Shown: positions 62,047-64,000 of the stretch, piece after piece
Layout of the letters: every line of letters begins with the position of its first letter
Position numbering within the stretch: the stretch's first letter is position 1
Assembly (NCBI GenBank): GCA_000720535.1
Contig: JOAZ01000008.1
Span: 124,001 to 188,000 of the forward strand
DNA: 64,000 nt
Origin: Streptomyces halstedii
GTDB taxonomy: Bacteria; Actinomycetota; Actinomycetes; Streptomycetales; Streptomycetaceae
Reading direction: 5' to 3'
The notes under the pieces: model-generated
The model's input: only the letters and a program-made list of their open reading frames with translations
Databases searched by the model: none
Told to the model about the DNA's origin: nothing
Translations under genes and position numbers: made by a program

Positions 62047-64000
62047 ATGAATCCTGACGCCACCGAATCCTTCCCCGCCTCCAGCGCCCAGCAGCGGCTG
62101 TGGTTCCTCCAGCAGCGGCACCCCGAGAGCCGCGCCTACACCGTGACCGAGGCGGTGTGGCTGCGCGGCCCCCTCGACACCGACGCGCTGGAAGGCGCGC
62201 TCGCCGCCCTGATCGAGCGTCACGACCAGCTCCGGGCCGTCTTCGAGTACCGCGACGGCACCCTCTTCCAGCGGATCGTCCCCCCGGCCGAGCAGCCCTT
62301 CCGGCTCGGCCGCCGCGCCGTCGCCCGCGAGGACCTGGACCGCTGGTTCGCCGACGAGACGGCCGTGCCGTTCGACCTGGCCCGGGGGCCGGTGTACCGG
62401 GCCACCCTGCTGGACACGGGCGGCGACGAACGGGTGCTGGCCCTGTGCCTGACCCACCTCGTCACCGACGGCTGGTCCGCCGACCTCTTCTTCGCCGAAC
62501 TGGCCACCGCCTACCGGTACCTGGCGGACGGCGGAACCCCCCGGTGGGACGGCCCGGCCGGCGACTACCGGCAGGCCGTCGAGGAGGAACGGCGGTGGCT
62601 GGCGTCACCCGCCTTCGACGACCGGCTCGACGCGGCCGAGGCCGCGCTGTCCGGCGCCCCGCCCACGCTGGACCTGCCGCTCGACACGGCGTCCGCCGAC
62701 CCCGCCCCGGCCGGTGTCCGGCGCGTCCGCCTCCCCGACGAACTGGTCGAACGCGCCGAAGCCTACGCGGCCGGCCAGGGCGCCACCCCCTTCATGGTGT
62801 ACGCGGCCGCCTACGCGCTCCTGCTCTCCCGCTGGACCGGCCAGGACGAACTGGTCTACGGGATACCCGCGTCCGGCCGGGACCGCGACGCCACGGCCGC
62901 CACCTACGGGCTGTTCGTGAACACCCTGCCGCTGCGCGTACGGCTCTCCCCGGGGGACGACGGCCGGGCGCTCCTCGGCCGGGTCAGGGACGCCGCGCTG
63001 GAGGCGTACGGCCGGGCGGACGTACCGCTGGACCGGCTCGCCGCCCGGCTCGGCCACCTGCCCCCGCGCGCCCTGCTCGTGGTGCAGCCCGACGACTTGC
63101 CCCGGCCGCGGCTGCCCGGTGTGGAGACGGCGCGGTGGTTCGTCGCCCACCACCACACCAAGTTCGACCTGCTCCTCCAGATCGACCGCGGCCGGTTCGC
63201 CGGACCGGACGCCGCCGAGCCGGAGGACGGCTGCTTCGCCGCCCTGGAGTTCCCCTCCGAAGGGCTGGACGGGGCGACGGCCGACCGCATGCTGGCGCAC
63301 TGGCGGCAGATCCTCGACGCACTGGTCAGCGACCCCGGCGCGCCCCTGGCCGGTCTCGACCCGCACACCCCGGACGAACTCCGGCAGCGGTCCGCCGCCC
63401 GGCGGCTGGACGCCGCGCCCGCGCCCCTGGACCCGGTCACCGCCTTCGCCCGGCGGGTGGCCGAGGACCCGGCCGCGCCGGCCGTGTGGACCGGTCACCA
63501 GTCCCTCGACCGGGCCGGACTCGCCGCCCGCACCGGAGCCCTCCACAGCGCCCTGCTCGCCGCGGGCGTGGGTCCCGGCGACTTCGTCGGCGTCTGCCTG
63601 CGCCGCACCCCGGACCTGGTGGCCGCGCTGATGGCGGTCCTGAGCTGCGGCGCGGCCTACGTCCCGCTGGACGCCGGATACCCGCGTGAGCGGCTGAGGT
63701 TCATCGCGGACGACGCGGGCTGCCGCCTGGTGCTGACCGAGCCCGCCACCCGCCAGGCGCTGCCCGCCGGGGCCGGCCCCTTCCTGGACGTGACCGAGGT
63801 CCGCCCCGCGTCCGAGGCGCCCGCCCCGTACCCGGCCGGTGACGAGGACCTCGCCTACCTGATCTACACCTCCGGTTCCACCGGGCGGCCCAAGGGCGTG
63901 GCGATCCCGTACCGCGCGCTGCGCGCCTTCCTCGGCTGGGCCCGCACCCGCTTCACCCCCGAGGACCTGGAGGTCGTCCTGGCCGCCACCTCCGTCAGCT
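62047..64000 (+). CDS. Nonribosomal peptide synthetase, N-terminal C-A part (truncated by window end)
   Basis: At least 651 residues, open at the window edge. It begins with a condensation domain (about 8-440): SSAQQRLWFLQQRHP (C1) and the active-site motif THLVTDGWS near 135-143, where the first His of HHxxxDG is Thr but the catalytic second His and the Asp are kept. An adenylation domain follows from about 465: SCGAAYVPLDAGYP (A2) and LAYLIYTSGSTGRPKGVA (A3). The specificity-code region is outside the window. A C domain at the very start implies acyl- or formyl-starter loading, or a partner NRPS upstream in the assembly line. Confidence 0.93.
   Translation, partial: MNPDATESFPASSAQQRLWFLQQRHPESRAYTVTEAVWLRGPLDTDALEGALAALIERHDQLRAVFEYRDGTLFQRIVPPAEQPFRLGRRAVAREDLDRWFADETAVPFDLARGPVYRATLLDTGGDERVLALCLTHLVTDGWSADLFFAELATAYRYLADGGTPRWDGPAGDYRQAVEEERRWLASPAFDDRLDAAEAALSGAPPTLDLPLDTASADPAPAGVRRVRLPDELVERAEAYAAGQGATPFMVYAAAYALLLSRWTGQDELVYGIPASGRDRDATAATYGLFVNTLPLRVRLSPGDDGRALLGRVRDAALEAYGRADVPLDRLAARLGHLPPRALLVVQPDDLPRPRLPGVETARWFVAHHHTKFDLLLQIDRGRFAGPDAAEPEDGCFAALEFPSEGLDGATADRMLAHWRQILDALVSDPGAPLAGLDPHTPDELRQRSAARRLDAAPAPLDPVTAFARRVAEDPAAPAVWTGHQSLDRAGLAARTGALHSALLAAGVGPGDFVGVCLRRTPDLVAALMAVLSCGAAYVPLDAGYPRERLRFIADDAGCRLVLTEPATRQALPAGAGPFLDVTEVRPASEAPAPYPAGDEDLAYLIYTSGSTGRPKGVAIPYRALRAFLGWARTRFTPEDLEVVLAATSVS

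Overview
The window is high-GC actinobacterial chromosome, almost certainly Streptomyces. GC-rich third codon positions, GTG/TTG starts, dense overlapping operons, an ECF41-type sigma factor, many WYL/ROK/MarR/TetR/GntR regulators, a DUF6493/SWIM pair and a biotin locus near purB all fit. I saw no rRNA, tRNA or CRISPR array. Several decayed genes and GC-rich minisatellites suggest a chromosome-arm region.

Left third (1-22.7 kb): the tail of a YigZ/IMPACT protein, then sbcD-sbcC (both apparently starting at TTG), a DUF885 metallohydrolase, an Lrp regulator divergent from a PLP transsulfuration-type enzyme, and a membrane-anchored ACT-GNAT fusion. A translationally coupled SWIM zinc-finger/DUF6493 pair, a MocR regulator divergent from an EamA exporter, an ECF41 sigma factor, a YafY/WYL regulator divergent from a VOC protein, a GntR/UTRA regulator behind a DasR-like palindrome, and a ROK regulator follow.

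Middle (23.4-41.5 kb): a NarL-type two-component system divergent from an ABC exporter, a small hypothetical gene, purB with a Mug-type glycosylase, and a MarR-controlled DHA2 efflux pump. A decayed stretch (32.4-33.3 kb) holds an IS630-family remnant and a frameshifted gene. Then comes an arsenic-resistance island: arsO-like flavoprotein divergent from arsR, a decayed second flavoprotein gene, acr3 with a second arsR, and divergent arsC. A MarR regulator follows, divergent across a long inverted repeat from an amidohydrolase gene broken by one frameshift, then an SGNH hydrolase.

Right third (41.5-64 kb): two coupled CBS/DUF21 (CorC-like) membrane proteins, a GNAT protein, the biotin genes bioF | bioB-bioA-bioD, and an anti-sigma-like ATPase. 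An NlpC/P60 cell-wall hydrolase sits behind a probable c-di-AMP (ydaO) riboswitch. A ClpP paralogue lacking both catalytic Ser and His is coupled to a small hypothetical gene and lies divergent from an orphan Phd/YefM antitoxin. A TetR regulator divergent from a YhgE-like membrane protein, a secreted tripeptidyl-aminopeptidase-type hydrolase and an NAD-dependent epimerase follow.

The window ends inside a nonribosomal peptide cluster beginning at about 58.37 kb: formyltransferase, Fe(II)/2-oxoglutarate oxygenase, branched-chain aminotransferase, MbtH protein, type II thioesterase and an NRPS that opens with a condensation domain. This and the catalytically dead ClpP/Phd locus are the most interesting systems seen.
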